From Oikopleura dioica (lineage: Eukaryota > Chordata > Appendicularia > Copelata > Oikopleuridae), in contig OU015566.1 of NCBI GenBank assembly GCA_907165135.1, positions 3,660,501 through 3,724,500 of the forward strand: a stretch of 64,000 bases of DNA, written 5' to 3'. Every line of letters begins with the position of its first letter. The first letter of the stretch is position 1. The notes under the pieces are model-generated. The model made no database searches. It saw only the letters and a program-made list of their open reading frames with translations, and was not told the origin of the DNA. Below are positions 1 through 13,432 of the stretch, piece by piece. A program made the translations under genes and the position numbers.

Positions 1-2
1 TG

Positions 3-3000
3 GCAAAAATTATGCAAAATGACGAAAAAGAGAATAAAGAAGAAAATCAACTCGAAGTCATCAACGAAAAATGGAAGAGAAAACTGAAAAATGTCGAGAG
101 AATTCACGCAAAAGTAACTTTTCGAAAAAAATTTTTTTTCAAGAAAATATTTTAAGGCTCTTCAAAATTCAGTTAAAGTTAATGAAGAAAAATCAAAACA
201 GATTCAAGTAAGTTAATTATTCATATATAATAAACGATTAAAATGAACCTTGGAAAAAAAATAGAAATTGGCAGAAGAGCGAACAAAGTCGCTTCAGTCT
301 AAGAAAGGAAGGCGAACAAGGGGACATTATTCAGAATTGGGGATGGCCCCTTGTTCGCGTTCTTTTTTAGTCTGAAGCGACTTTGTTAGCTTTGCTCTGA
401 ATTCATAAATTTTCAATTATTTTGCTCATTTATTTCATCTTTTTCGAAAATAATTATTCAAAAATCAAATATTGAAAATGACGTTCACCTCAATGAGTGG
501 TCACGGGTGAACTGACTGTCAGAGTCGATCGCCTCAGAGTCAATGGCCGACGTGACCCGCGGCCGAAGCAGGTGCCGCAGCTCCCTTGCCGGTTATTTTT
601 GCTTTTTCCTTTACTGTCTGCTTTAGGCCCTTGAGAGACAACTGGCCGAGTGGGAAGAAAAATCGGCCGACAGTTTAGTTTCAAACTGGAAGAACAAAGT
701 TGCCGAACTCGAGAAACGGGTCGAAGAAGAGCGGAAATACGCGCATGAAGCGGAAGATTTACTGACAGAGGCGCTGCAATCTAAGGAAAGGGGTATAAAG
801 ATGTTATTTTGCCGGCAGATATGGGACGATTTTTGATTGATAAGCTGATCAGCAATTCAAAAATTCAAGTAGAAAATTGGGTCGTCAATCAAACCGGTTT
901 GTTGAAATGAGTATCTGAATAAGAATGTAAGTTATTTGTTTATATCGTAAAGTTGACGAGTATTTAATACATTATCTCGTTTATTGCAGAAGCTTTTCGC
1001 CTTTCGGCATCATCAGTGCTACAGGAAGTTAGAAACATACAGAAAACAAAAAAGCAGTTACAATGGTTGATCCTCGATTGGGAAGCGCGCGCCGAGTCCT
1101 CGATTGGGAAGCGGCAGCGCATATAGCGAGCCGATCTCTAGAGAAGTGTGGTGCGGACCGAGTCCTCGATTGGGAAGCGACGTGATAAAGTGCCCTTCCC
1201 AATCGAGGATCAACCATTGTACCTTTAGAGATGCAAAGTTGTATCTGACAAAACCACGAAAACAAACACCGAAATCCCTTCTATTCTAGAGAATTTTTTC
1301 CTTTAAAAACAAAAACAAGCGCAAAGATGTTGACAATTATTTGTTTATTCGCAACCGTTAATCTTTCAATTAGAAAGATGTTTGAATAAACCGGCTCTGA
1401 TGGGTATTTTGACAGATGGTTTTACAGATATTTATTGCAACAGAACAGTATGATTGAGGATTCAATTATCTCCTTATTCCTCTGAAAACCTTGTCAATCA
1501 AGAATATCCCGCACTAGGAATAAAGTAAGTTAATACTGTAATAACTTACTGTTTTAAATACCCCTCAAAGCAAAACGAAAAGCGTTTTTTCGCGGAAGAA
1601 CTCGAAGCAAAAAACTCACAAATCGCCGAATACTCAAAAATTCTCTCGGAAATGTCGGATCTTGAAACGATGAAGGCAGAGCTTGACACGGCCCGGAGCG
1701 AGTTCGCCGAGCGAGAAGCGAATTTCAACCGACAGAAGGAAAAGGCGAAACAGATTATGAAGGCGCAGCAGGTCAAAGTTAAGCAACTACAGTCGGAATT
1801 GGAGAAACTGCAGGCAGAATCTAAGGGGAAGAAAGAAGAGTCAGAAGAAGTAGGAAAATTGAAGGAGGAGAAGGAACAGCTGGTGAAGACGCTAGAAGCA
1901 AGAGAAGGGCAATTGGAGGCTCTTCAGGGAAGATTGTCGGAAATCGAACAAGGTTTAAACTTCTTGAATAGCTTTGAAAATATTTTTGATAATTTTAGCT
2001 AGCATGAATTTCGGTAAGAAACCACTCATCTCGAAGTCACTATCAACCGCATGATATTTCTAGCATTTTTACACAACGAATCATCTAGTCTAGCGAAAGA
2101 GCCCTTGTTCTTCTTCATTGTTTGTTCATAAATGACCTTGTTCGTTGCAAAGGCTGAACAAGTGTTTTTTTTACCATATCTCTTATAGTTTTAGTTTGAA
2201 AGTTTAGTATAGTTGTCAAATTTTCCTGCTTCTTTCAAAATGAAACCCTAACTCTTCTTTCAAGAAAATGAAATCATGGGCGACCGCGACGACAAAATCC
2301 TCCAGCTCCGCGACGAACTAGCTGCCCGAGAAGACCAACTCTTAGCGCTCAAAACACACATGACCGAAGTCCAAAGTAACTCTTCTTCTCTTTCCGAAGA
2401 ACTGGATCAGCTAAAACTCACCTGCTCAGAATTGGAGAAGAAAGTCACAGAAAGAACTGAAGAAAATGAAAATCTAATGCGAACCGTTGAAGAGCTCAAA
2501 AACATGCTAAGAGAGGAAGAATCGACAGCCCGAGAGGTTTTGGCGGAAAAAGGCGAAATCATGATCGCGTTGGCTGAAAAAGACGACGCTCTTTCCGCAG
2601 CGGAAACTCAACTCTCAACGCTCAAAGAAACGATGGTTTTGTTCGACAAGATCAAGCTGGAAAACGCCGAAATGACCGAGACGCTTCGAATTGCAAATGA
2701 AGCGAAGGAATCGACAGAATCAAAGCTCTCTTCTTATGTTGAAAAAATCGAGGGATTGGAAACAGAAAACGCTGAAATCCCCGAACTCAAAAGATTGATT
2801 TCTCAACTACAGTCGAATCTCGCAGAGAAAGAAAACGCAGAAGAAAGCGGAAACGCGAGTAATGAAATGATTTCACAGCTTCAAAATGAAATTCGATCGA
2901 TTGAAAAGAGTAGAAATGCGCTAAAGGAAGAAATCGCTGCTGCGGATTCTGAAATTTCTGATCTGAGAAACCAACTAAAAACCGCTCAAACTGTGCCAAA

Positions 3001-6000
3001 ACAAAAAGGAAAGAACAAAAACGAAGAAAATCTTAAGAAAAAACTCGACCAGTCGAAGAAACTCATCGAAAAACTCCGTGCCGAGCTGAAATCAAACACT
3101 GAAAACGTCGACCGACTCAATTCTGAGCTAAGAGAACAGTCTGAAATCGCCCAAGAAGCTATTCTAGTCAAGGAGAAGCTCGAAGCAACTGAAGAAGAGA
3201 TCAAATCACTCGTTGCAGCTTTCGATCAAGAAAAAGAAATCCTCAGAGAAGAGCTTCTTGGAACTCAGGAAGAATCTGCTTCGAGACTCGCTGAAATCGG
3301 AAAATTGAAAGATCGTCTTTCCGCCAACGAATCGGACGTTGGGCAAGCTCATAAATCGCTGGAAAAAGAACTCAACGAGGCGAAAAAGAAGCTGAAGAAT
3401 CAGGAAAAGCGGGCGAGCTCGCTTGCTGCGGAGTTAAATACGACTGCAGCGCAACTTGAAAAGACGGAAAAGTCGACAAAGACGGCGAAGGAAAATCTCA
3501 AATCTTCAGCAAAAGATCTCCAGTCAACCAAAGAAAGTCTCAAGCAAAAATATGAGGAATCAGAACAGCTGGAGAAAGAGTTGAGCGAAGCTAGGGGTCA
3601 GCTTGAAGCGCTTGAGATCCAGAACAAATTGTCGCTAGACTCGTTACAGAAAGAAATTAGCGAAGAAAGAAGGCTTTTCAGTCAAGAAAAAGAGGAACTC
3701 TTAACTTCTTTATCATCTGCTCAAGCTGAAATCGACGCGCTCAACTCCCAGAACAACGAATCTTCAAACTCACTTTCCGAAGAACTTCTCGCTGCTCAAA
3801 ATCAACTAACCTCACTCACATCCCTTCGAGAAGCCGATCAAGACCGAATTCAAGCGTTAGAACAAAGCTTAAACGATGCCCAAGAAGCCCAAGTCGCCGC
3901 GTCTCAAGATTCAAGCGCTTTGCATGAGCAATTGAAAGATGCTCTGGAGCGATTCGAAGCGGAGAAATCAAAGTTCAATTCGGCTTCTGGCGAAAATACT
4001 CAGCTCAAGTTGGAATTGAGCGAAACATCAGCTCAACTTCAGGCTTCACTGGACGAAAAAACAAGCATTTACAGTCAGCTACAGGAGACACAAAGCATTC
4101 TGGAGAAGTCGCAAGAAGAATTGAACGTCCTGGAGACGGAAAAGATCAATTTCTTGGAAGAAATCAATCATTTGCGCGAGCAAAACGAGGAATTGACAGT
4201 TTCGTCAAAAGAATCAGGATCCAAAAAGACTGAAGAAATCGACTCGCTCACCAAAAAGCTCGAAAACATGAAGCTCAAGGGCAAGAAACTTTTCGCCGAA
4301 AAGAAGATCCTCGACGAAAACCTCAAAAAAGCCGAAGCAAAGCTCAGTGAATCCGAATCTGCTGCTCAAGCCGCCCATGAATTGATAGATCAGCTGAAAG
4401 AATCGAGCTCGGCGCTTATGGGCGAGAAGGAATTGCTGAGCGCGGAGAATGAACAACTCAAGTGCGAGATCCAAGCGCAGAGCGGAAAATTGAGCGAAAT
4501 GGCCGAACTAGAAGGGAAACTCCAGCTCTCATCAAGCGAATGTTCTTCTCTTACCGAGCAACTTTCCTTGACAGCGGAGAAACTGACTGTCGCGCAAGAT
4601 CTTGTCAAATCTTCTGAAACCGAGATCATCGAACTCAATCTAAAATGCAAGGATTTGGAAAACATCACGATTCCTCTTCGAGAAGCGCTTGAATCGACTG
4701 AAAAGAAAAACGAGTCGCTAGAAGAAAAACTGATCAATCTCGAGTCCAGTTCGAAGAACATCGTGGAAGAGCGAGATCAGCTTACGGAGCGATCAGCGGC
4801 GCTCGAATGCTCGCTTCAGAAAATGCAATCGGCTGTCTTGGCGGATAAACAGAAGCTGGCGAAGCTTCAGAAAAAGTTGAAATCTCTAGAATCATCAGGA
4901 AAGAGGGTTGAGCTTTGTAATTGTTTCTCAAATGATGAACCTAGGCTTGGACGTATTTTTAGCAAGAAAAATTCATACTTTCAAAAATTCGAACCCCGAA
5001 AAAGGCGAAAACGGATCGCAGGAAGTCAAGAAACTCGCCGAGGCAAATGAAGAACTGAAATCGAAGCTAGATGCACTAGAAAATGTCGAAAAAGAGTACG
5101 AAAACCAGGCTCACAAGGCAAAAGAACTCGCGGATAAACTGAGCGAGGCGGAAAAGCAGGGATCTGAAGCGCAAGCGAAGATTCAAGCGCTTGAAAATGA
5201 CCTAAGGTTAGTCTTTTTCTGAGTAAGGCAGCTTTTAACCGTCTTTTATTTTCAGCCTTATGAACGAAGCAGTCTCCCTCCAACGCGACGAAATCCGCCG
5301 CAACTCCGTTGTCACCGAAGAGCAACTGGCCCAACTCAAGCTGGTCGGAAAAAGCAAAGAGCTTGAGAACGAGGTCGTAACCCTCACCGAAGCCAATAAA
5401 AAGCTTCAAGAACAAATCGCCCTTCTTGAGAGCCAGAAAGACAACCGCACAGAAACGCAGTCCATAGCGAGCATGTCGATCGCGTCAGAAAAATCGAACC
5501 TGGCGGATCTTGAAAATGACGAATTGAAAGCAAAATTGACGAAAATGCAGAGCGACAAGGAAACTTACACGAGAAAATTGAAAGCCGCCCTCTTGAGCCG
5601 CAAAGAACTGATTGCTTCCGAAAAGATTCTCAAAGCTCAAAACGAAGATTTGAGAAAAGATCTTGATGAAAAACGCGAAATCCTCGGTCAGAAAGAAAAG
5701 ATCGAACAAGAACATCTGGACAAGATCGAAATTCTCAACAAAAACATCGAAAATTTGACAAAAGCGAACGCCGATTCTAGCGCAAATGCTTCAAGATCAA
5801 ATGACAGCTTGCTGGATCAACTGAAAGCGATGAAACAACAACTGACAGAAAGAGAAATTGATGTTCAAACCATCCAAAGAGCACTGGAGCAACAAGAAGC
5901 TGATAATGTAAGGATTCAAGGGGAAGTTAACGGCTTACAGTCGGAGAACGATACGCTAGGAATGAGTCAAAATGTGTTATTTTTTGATATGAACCCTCTG

Positions 6001-9000
6001 GTCTCTGAAACATGTGTAGAATCTGAGTCCTGCTCCTCAAAGAAACCTGGCTCAAGCCAGTATTGGAGTTCAATACAGGTATAAATTATACCGTATAATT
6101 GATGATATATTTTTGACTTATGAAAAGACACTTGCCAAAAAGACCTGACAGAGATGGTTAAAAAGCTGGAAGACCAAAAAATGTCCTTGGAAACAGCACT
6201 CGCTGAAAAATCCGAGCTTCTTTCAAATCTTGAAAATCGAGCAGACACTGGCACGGAACAGCTGCTAGCGATTCAGGAAGAAGCTGATGAATTAAGAACC
6301 AAGGCGAATATGACGGAGGAATTGCAGGCTTTGAATTACGATCTGAAGAAAGCTGCCGAAAAAGCTGAAGCCGAGCTTTTAGGTAACTAAAACTAACTAA
6401 CATTTTCCAACCGATTTAAAGTCGCGAATGCGGAATTAAAAGAAGCTCAAAACGCCAAGAATCTCTTCGAAGAAGAGCTCAAACATGCTACAGATCTATC
6501 CTCATCCCTTGGCCAAGAAAAACAATCCCTACAAGAAGAAGTTGCCGTCCTTCATGCCCGAACAAAGGAGCTTCAAGAAAGCTTGATCAATGCAGGAAAA
6601 GCGCTTGACGATTCGATCCAAGAAAAAGACGAGCTTGAGCGCAACTTTCACGCTCAACTTCGGGAAGGCGAAATGAAGCTGGAGAAGGAGCGACAGCAGT
6701 TCGAAAATGAAATGTCGAACACGAGGCAACAGACAGAATTGCTTCAGCAAAGCTCTGAAGCTGCTCTTTTTAAGGTACATTTGATGCTCTTTTTAATTTT
6801 TTTATCTTTTTTTTCTAGCTTCAAGGAGAGAGACAACAAATCAGTTCCGTCCGTGATCAACTTGTTGAGCAAAAAGGACTGGTAGAAAAATACAAGAATG
6901 AAATTCAAAGCTGGAAGACGAAGTTTGAAGATCAATTTGGCGACAAAACTAGTTTGGAGAAGAAAATCGTAGAGTTGAATCAGAAGATTCAGACTTTGGA
7001 AGAAGATATCGACCAGATTGGAATTGACCGGGATATGTGGAAGAATAAGAGCAAGGAGTTGAATCAAGTTCATGCTGATAAGGTGCGAAAGACAATTGAT
7101 AATGGATTCATTGACTCCTTATTTTAGCTCGCGCTCCAACAAGAGCTCTCCGGAATGATGAACCGTCTGCGCGACGCATCCGGCCTAGCCGAGCAAAAAG
7201 AATCCGAAGTCGAAAAGCTGAAACGTGAGAAAAGACATCTTATTTGGACAGTGATCTATCTCCGGTCATTTTTAGTTAAATACGGTGAGTTGCGCCAGGC
7301 ACTCGATATGGCCGAGAAGGAGCGCCAGTTCGATCTCAAAGAACGGGAAGCGCTGGTTTATAGGGCGGAAGCTCTCCAGCGCGAATTTGATCATACGAAT
7401 AAGTTGCTGCAGGTAAGAAGCGGTGATCATTGGTGAGTTCTTTCATGTTATACAATCAATTATAACAATGAGAATCGGATCAGAAGCCCTTCTCTTTTAT
7501 AATCCTTAATTCCGGTGATTCATAAATTTCCATTTTCTCCCATTCAAAAAAGGACGGGGCTCGCTACCCCCGCCCAAAGAATCTAACTCATGAAATGACT
7601 AGAACGAAAAGTCGAGCAAAGTAAGCGTCGAGGACGAGCTCGCCAGGCTCCGAAAATCGGCGCAGACCGACTTGGACAAGGCTCAAGAGACCAACGCTCT
7701 GAAAGTCAAAGAACTACAGTTAGAAATCGAAAATCTGCAGCAACTGAAACCTGAACAGCTCAAGGCATCGCTCGAAAGAGCGGAGCGGGAATTGGAATCA
7801 ACCAGAACTTCTTCTGAGGTAACTTTCCAATACTTATTCTCCAAAGCTTAAAATTTCTTTCAGGAAATTGTCGAAAAACTCCGCTCAGAAATCGCCTCTT
7901 ACAAATCATCAAACTCCACTCAAATCGAGTCCCTCACCTCCCAACTTGAAGAAGTCTCCACTCAACTCTCTGCCTCCGCCGCTCAAAAATCCGTGCTCGA
8001 ATCCGAGCTTGCCGAAAAAAGTGCCGAGTTCCGCTCAAAACTCGAGCGATATCAAGAAGCAATGGTTGAGCTCGAGCGATCCCTCCGCGAGCGAGAAGCT
8101 TCAAACAGCTCAAACTCGGCCGAATTGAGCGAAACAAAGACGAAACTCGAGCGCAGCGAAAGAGAACTTTCCGAAGCTCGTTCTCAACTCGACGAACTTC
8201 GCAGCTCAATTCTCGAATCTCGCCGCGCTTCCGCTTCTGAACTCGACAAAATCCAGACCGAACTTGTGAATGAAAACAAAAACTATAGAGCTCAACTTTC
8301 AGCAGCTCAATCTGAGCTTTCATCCGCTCAGAGTGAGATTGAGCGATTGAATGCTAATCTATCACGAGTTCGAGAACAACTTGATCGTCAAAGCACTGAA
8401 TCTGCTAGCAGAGAGGATGCGCAAATGGCATCGAGCTCACAATTGAAGGATCAGATGACAAAGATGCAGGTAAGAAAGAAAACTCAAGAATTCTGATCCC
8501 AATTCAACTATTTTCTAGGAACGATTGAACATGGTCGAACTCGAGAAAAACTCAGCTGCTTCGGAACTCACTTCCATTCGCTCAAACCACGACGAGCTTG
8601 AACGAGAGCTAAACAAGCTCAATTCTAGCAATCGAACTCTCACTCTCGAGCGAGAACAACTCTCAAGCGAATTGGCAGAAAGCAAGCGAGAGCGGGAAAA
8701 GCTCGAGGAAAAGTACAACGAGCTCATGATCAAAAAAGAAGAACCAGAAGTTGATACGTCGAAAATTGTCGACGAAGATGGTGATCCAGCGATGGTGAAG
8801 GCGATGAAGAATGAATTGGCGGTGCTCAGGGAGAAGAACAGGATTTTGGAGCAGAAATATAAACTCAACAGGAGAATTTCTCCAAGAGTTCAAATCAAGG
8901 TAAGCCATAACTTAAAAGATTCCATTAGATAACAAATCAAGGCTGGCAAAACGATCGAGCCCCCAGAAATGGCGCCAGAATCTACCTACACTTCCAGCTT

Positions 9001-9633
9001 CGTCCAAGATTCCGAAACGAACCAACCAAGCTCTAGCGCTCAGCTAAGCGTTCTTCGCCACGAGCTGCGCCAGCGAGAAGAGCTCATTTCCCGCCTTGTA
9101 GACGACATCAGCAATATGAAGTCGACGCTGAAAAACAAAGACGACGAAATGTCGACAAAATTTAAGAAGTTCGCTGAGCGCGCGGAAGAGTATTCGGCGA
9201 ATTTGGTGATGGTGGCGCAGCTTCAAAAGTCGGAAAGGAAGTTGAAGAAAGATCTGAAGAAGGCGGAGAAGAGGGCGCTGGGAACATATGACGGCGATGA
9301 TGAATTGAAGGTGATTTTCTTTATCAATTTACTTTCAGAATAAGCGCAAGTTTGTAACTTGAGTATAATCTCTATATTCAGGAAATGCTGAAGCAAAAAA
9401 TCGACGAAATCAGCGCCCTGAAGTCTTCTCATCAAGAAGAGATCAAAAAGCTTAAATATCGCCGGAAATCCCGCCGTTCTCGTCGCTCTAAAGAACCTTC
9501 TGAACACCCAAACTCCACGCTTTCTTCTGAAATCAACGAAAATGCCAATCTTCTCCCTTCGCCAAAAATCGATGCTAAAGAAACAGCGGCGGAGGAAAAT
9601 CCAGACGATTATGTGACTTGTTCAATGATGTAA
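3..9633 (+). CDS. Very long coiled-coil protein, 5' end outside window
   Basis: Multi-exon gene read through roughly fifteen exons. Exons I can place are 3-113, 157-207, 627-792, about 1579-1950, about 2265-4904, a block ending at 5206, one from 5256, and further blocks to the stop at 9631-9633. The protein is almost entirely Glu/Lys/Gln/Leu/Ser-rich heptad coiled coil, well over 2,000 residues, with no membrane segment. The C-terminus has a basic patch (Arg/Lys/Ser-rich, about 9455-9495) and ends in a short acidic tail. I see no GRIP or other named C-terminal domain, so a golgin, centrosomal or tether-type scaffold is possible but not shown. The exon at 3-113 is already open, so the start lies upstream. 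Introns are mostly GT-AG and short; the join near 4905-4970 does not keep frame with simple GT-AG ends. Coding status is secure; function is not. Confidence 0.85.
275..398. repeat. Foldback (hairpin) element in an intron
   Basis: The arms at about 275-300 and 369-398 are reverse complements with a few mismatches, and an inner pair (about 312-325 and 346-359, core GCGAACAAGGGG) extends the palindrome. The whole 124 bp could fold into one long hairpin. It lies in the intron between exons 157-207 and 627-792 of the coiled-coil gene. A MITE-like foldback is the simplest reading; I could not identify a target duplication. Confidence 0.7.
1059..1221. mobile_element. MITE with 26-bp perfect terminal inverted repeats
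   Basis: The element spans 1061-1219 and begins and ends with perfect inverted repeats (outer bases CAATGGTTGATCC). It is flanked by the dinucleotide TA on both sides (1059-1060 and 1220-1221), as expected of a Tc1/mariner-type target duplication. Inside, the block CCTCGATTGGGAAG occurs three times in direct orientation and once inverted. It lies in the 793-1578 intron of the coiled-coil gene and has no coding capacity. Confidence 0.8.
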
Positions 9634-9724
9634 AAAATAGCTAAAAAATGAATGTTTTCTGTATAAACCCCTTTTCTGTATCATTCTTCAAAGATTTACC
9701 TATCGACCATTGTGGTAGTAGTGC

Positions 9725-9730
9725 AATAAA
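9725..9730 (+). terminator. Poly(A) signal of the coiled-coil gene
   Basis: AATAAA lies 92 bases after the stop codon at 9633. The remaining sequence up to the next start at 10021 is AT-rich and shows no gene. Confidence 0.6.
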
Positions 9731-10020
9731 GTTCAAAAATATCATCATAAAAAAGAAATGCGAATTAATTTATCAAAAGTATTCCGCATCAGGCAAAATT
9801 TGTGAGCAGGTGATCAAATTAATGTAAAATTGGCAGTTTTTTGAGTCCTGTATTGCTTCTATAGCTCTTAAAATTCCAAGAAGCACTTTCTTTAGACGAT
9901 TGTTAAGAAGATTATGACGACTTTTAATTACACTTCATTTTTTCGTACTTTTAGTATGTGTTTTTATGATCAGCTCAGAGTAGCCAAATTTACGAAATCT
10001 CAGATGAGAGAAACCAAGAG

Positions 10021-12436
10021 ATGACTCAACTCGTTAATTTATTTATTTCTTCTCTTTTTTATGCAGTTTCTGCTCAAGAAGGCTCCGGAGAAGTAGTTGA
10101 ATGCGGGGGGACAGTTACGACTGCTGGGATTTTGACCTCTCCCGAGTGGCCGAATTATGCTCCTACTTCGACAAATTGCACTTGGGTATCAAAAATAATT
10201 CTCGATTAAAATTTTCAAAATTTGAAATGCAGGTCATCGCCATACCAAATGCAGAAGGATACACAATCGTCCCGAAAAATACAACAGTAAATAATGTCGC
10301 GCGATTTCGATTGAAAGATGACATCAACTATCATTTTATGATCGACCCCGGCCTCGTTGCTACTCCCAATCAATACAAGAAATTTGAATCAACCACGAGG
10401 TCTCAGATTCGTGCGTTTTCTTTTCCAATTTTTCTTCAGCTTTTGGGGGCCAGAATTGACGATTGAGTACTGGGTTCTTGATGAAAACTCGACTTCAAGA
10501 TTTGAAATTGATATTTATCCGTTTGATTATTCAAATGTTCCGGAAAGGTTTTACCGAGAAAATTGTCAAAAATCATTAATAATTTTCAAGTCTTTGTGGC
10601 TATGAAATATCTTCCTCTGGTTCGATAATAACAACTGACAATTATCCTGGCTCTTATGATGAGTACGATGAGTGCAAATGGAAATTGAATGTCCCCGATG
10701 CGATTTCATATTCTCTCGAGAAAAACGAATTTAATGTTGAGACTGATTACGGAATGGATGAGTATATTCTTGTTTTAATAGCAATTCAAGACCTGACTTT
10801 GTTTTGTGAAAAATATAATGTTTTTAATATTCATTAAACATTTTATTCATCTTTTGAAAGACACTCTTAATATCATCATGGAAAATAAAACTTATCATTT
10901 CTTCGACTCCAATCTTGATGATGTTTCGAGCAACTTTTTTGACTTTTATGACTACACCAATTATAATGCACCAATCATTTGGTATTCAAACTATTATGGA
11001 AGCGGCGATCTCGAATTTGGAAATGGGGGTGGCTTATGGACAACGCGTTCTGATCTTGCGAATTTCACGTCTGTCTTTAATGGATCAACTGGTTACATTC
11101 GTTTCTCCGCGAATTTTTATGACACCGGCCATTCCGGTTTTAATATAACTATAAACGCGAATCTCCGTACAAAAAAGTACTGAAGAACTGTATAAATTTC
11201 ATCAAAGCATTTTATATTTCAGCGATATCTTTTCACTGGACTGTTCCGGAATGAACTTCGCCCTAACGCTTCATCAAGAACATTTCGATTATTTCTTTGA
11301 TCGAGTAGAATTTTCGAAGAAAATAATCTTCACAGGCATTTGCTCTCAAAGCGATTCGATTTCCTCAAAAACTGGTAAAAGAAGAAAAAAATCAAAATGA
11401 AATCGCCTCTTTTTTAGTTAATTTTGACGAGTGTGGAGTAACAAGCGCAACACCAAGTGATCAATCGAAAATTGACTTTACGCTGAAATTCAACGTCCAG
11501 GAATCCCTCAACGTAACCATATTTTTTTTCGATAAACTGTCTATTTTCTTTCAGGGAACAGATGTCAAGGATGACACGCCTTTCGAATTCACCTGCTCGA
11601 TCGACTCTGGTTACTCCAGCGCACTTTCAATGGTTATCAAAATCTTTCATCATTTCGTCGATTCCATGAAAATTCTAGAGCATTGATGACATCAAACAAG
11701 TCAACTCAACATCCATCGTCGTTCCAACAAATCTCGGCTCCCCAAATTTCTGCGATTACACATCAACTCAGAGCTGTAGCACGAACACCCTTTCAAAAAT
11801 TCAAGTTGGTAGCGAAATTGTCATTGATTTCAGCAAGCTTGAAAATGGATTTGGAATGAGGATCGATTCCATCAAAATCAAGGCGTCTGCAGATTCTTCT
11901 CATGAGATTTCTCTTGGTAAGCGTTCTTGTCTCCTCTTTATCTTATTGTTTTCTTTAGTTTCTGATGGTTGCGCTCAGTTCAGTACCGATTTGGTCTCAA
12001 CGAATGCTCGGACTTTCAAATGGAAAGTTTTCAGATTCACAACTTCGCGAGAAATCCATTTCGAAGTAAGAAACATTTTTTATTTATCATTCCATTTTCA
12101 GTTCTCTCAACTCGTCTGCGATGTGTACGATAATACATTCTGCAACGGAATTTCGTCCTGTCCATCTGTTGGAAATGACTCATTGTTCGCAAGTTTGACA
12201 AGTGGTCGAAAAAGAAGAAGTATCGCAAAAGAAACAACAGTTATCAGGCCCGAGCGCTTAACTGATAGTTGTTTTGTTTCGATCATTTTTTGAAAGAAAT
12301 AGTCTTCTGTGTAGCTCAAAGAAGACACAAAATAGTCGTCGCCGATTCTTCTGATCCAATGGCTCTTTCTACCATCGAGGGCATCTATATTATTCAACTT
12401 GAACCTCCCAAACCAGATGTCACAATGCGAAAATAA
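10021..12436 (+). CDS. Secreted CUB-ZP domain protein
   Basis: Starts with a hydrophobic signal peptide (about 19 residues, ending near Ala-Gln). A first CUB domain follows (Cys-Gly-Gly, then Ser-Pro-x-Trp-Pro-Asn-Tyr and a Cys-Thr-Trp). A second CUB block begins at about 10605 (Leu-Cys-Gly, then Asn-Tyr-Pro-Gly-Ser-Tyr and Cys-Lys-Trp) and continues to about 11180. From about 11420 the protein looks like a ZP domain: Phe-Glu-Phe-Thr-Cys near 11590, Asp-Gly-Cys near 11965, a Cys-x-Val-pattern near 12118. It ends with a furin-type site GRKRRS at about 12204-12221, as in ZP proteins released by proprotein convertase. About ten exons with 40-60-nt GT-AG introns. The last exon (about 12320-12436) has no obvious transmembrane helix. 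ZP modules polymerise into extracellular matrices; use in a larvacean house or egg coat is inference. Confidence 0.75.
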
Positions 12437-12623
12437 TACTGATCAAGATCACTGTATTTATTTGAAATTCTTCCTGTAAATAAAATTGCATGCATCATTC
12501 TTGTCTCAGAAAAAATCAGAACCATCGGCCTTGGCATTATTAAATAATGTTATATCTCCTGAGCAAACTTTTGTGAATAGCAAAAAATAGTTATGATCAT
12601 CATTTCATTTCTGGTCGAAAAAA

Positions 12624-13181
12624 TGAATGTCAAAGAGAAATTTCATGAATATGTTTTGGACTTGCAGCCTAGGCGGTATTCAGGAAAGGTTTTCAAGAGC
12701 AATTTATCTGTGAAGAAAGAGAAGCAAGTTGAAAAGCAATAAAAAAGTTGGAATTCCAACTGATGAGTTCAAATCAGGCTTGTGCATGTGGTGCGTAGAT
12801 GCAACAATCGGCTGTAAGGTCCTTATTTGCCCTTGCTTTTCACACAGAAAAGTTGCCGAGGAACTTGACTACAAACGACCCTGGCTTTGGTGCCTCGTCA
12901 GTTTTTTATTTTGCTTATTTCCGCCCGTAAAAAAAAATCTTTTTATTCATCAACCGTGACTTTTAATTGAGCTTTTAACGATTCCATCCGCTATCCAAAG
13001 AATGAAAATCAGAAAGGTGAAGCACATCAGGGGCAATATCCTTGGAGACTGTTGCGCATCCTGTTTTTGCAGGTCATTGAATTCCTCCAGGGCATTTTTA
13101 TGGAAATTTATGATTTTTAGATGCTGCGTTATGGCGCAAAATGAGCACGAGATGGAACCAGTCGACAGTTATTTTGTTTGA
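12624..13181 (+). CDS. PLAC8-family cysteine-rich small protein
   Basis: Four exons: 12624-12675, 12716 to about 12929, about 12973-13071, and about 13124 to the stop at 13181. All joins keep frame with GT-AG ends. The product is about 150 residues. It contains a Ser-Gly-Leu-Cys-x-x-Cys block, then Cys-Pro-Cys, a hydrophobic stretch, the RGNILGDCCASCFC motif and a final Cys-Cys-x-x-Ala-Gln-Asn-Glu-His-Glu-Met. This order (GLC, CPC, hydrophobic middle, GD-CC, CC-x-x-AQ) matches the PLAC8/Cys-rich family seen in many eukaryotes. Those proteins are small, membrane-associated and of varied role. The N-terminal 30 residues are basic and unlike the family core. An AATAAA follows at 13185. Confidence 0.75.
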
Positions 13182-13432
13182 ATGAATAAATTTGAGAGAA
13201 AAAAAGGCTTTATAAAACTTTCAAAAATGAAAAGCTCGGGCTTTAGCTAGTCAAATTTGAAGATGATTATCATAAGATCTGAGTCAATACAAAGAGAAAA
13301 AGAGAAAACGGAATAGATAGCTCGAAAAAGTACACAAAAAAGCTCCGTCTGGTTAAATTTTTACTTTCAAAGTACTTGCCCTCTTTTTTTTTGTTGCTCA
13401 TAAAATCAGATAGAGAGAAATTCTAGCCTGAC

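Noticed and set aside
490-684. Minus-strand 64-codon ORF in the first kilobase
   Set aside because: Overlaps the + strand coiled-coil exon 627-792 and has no domain or splice support.
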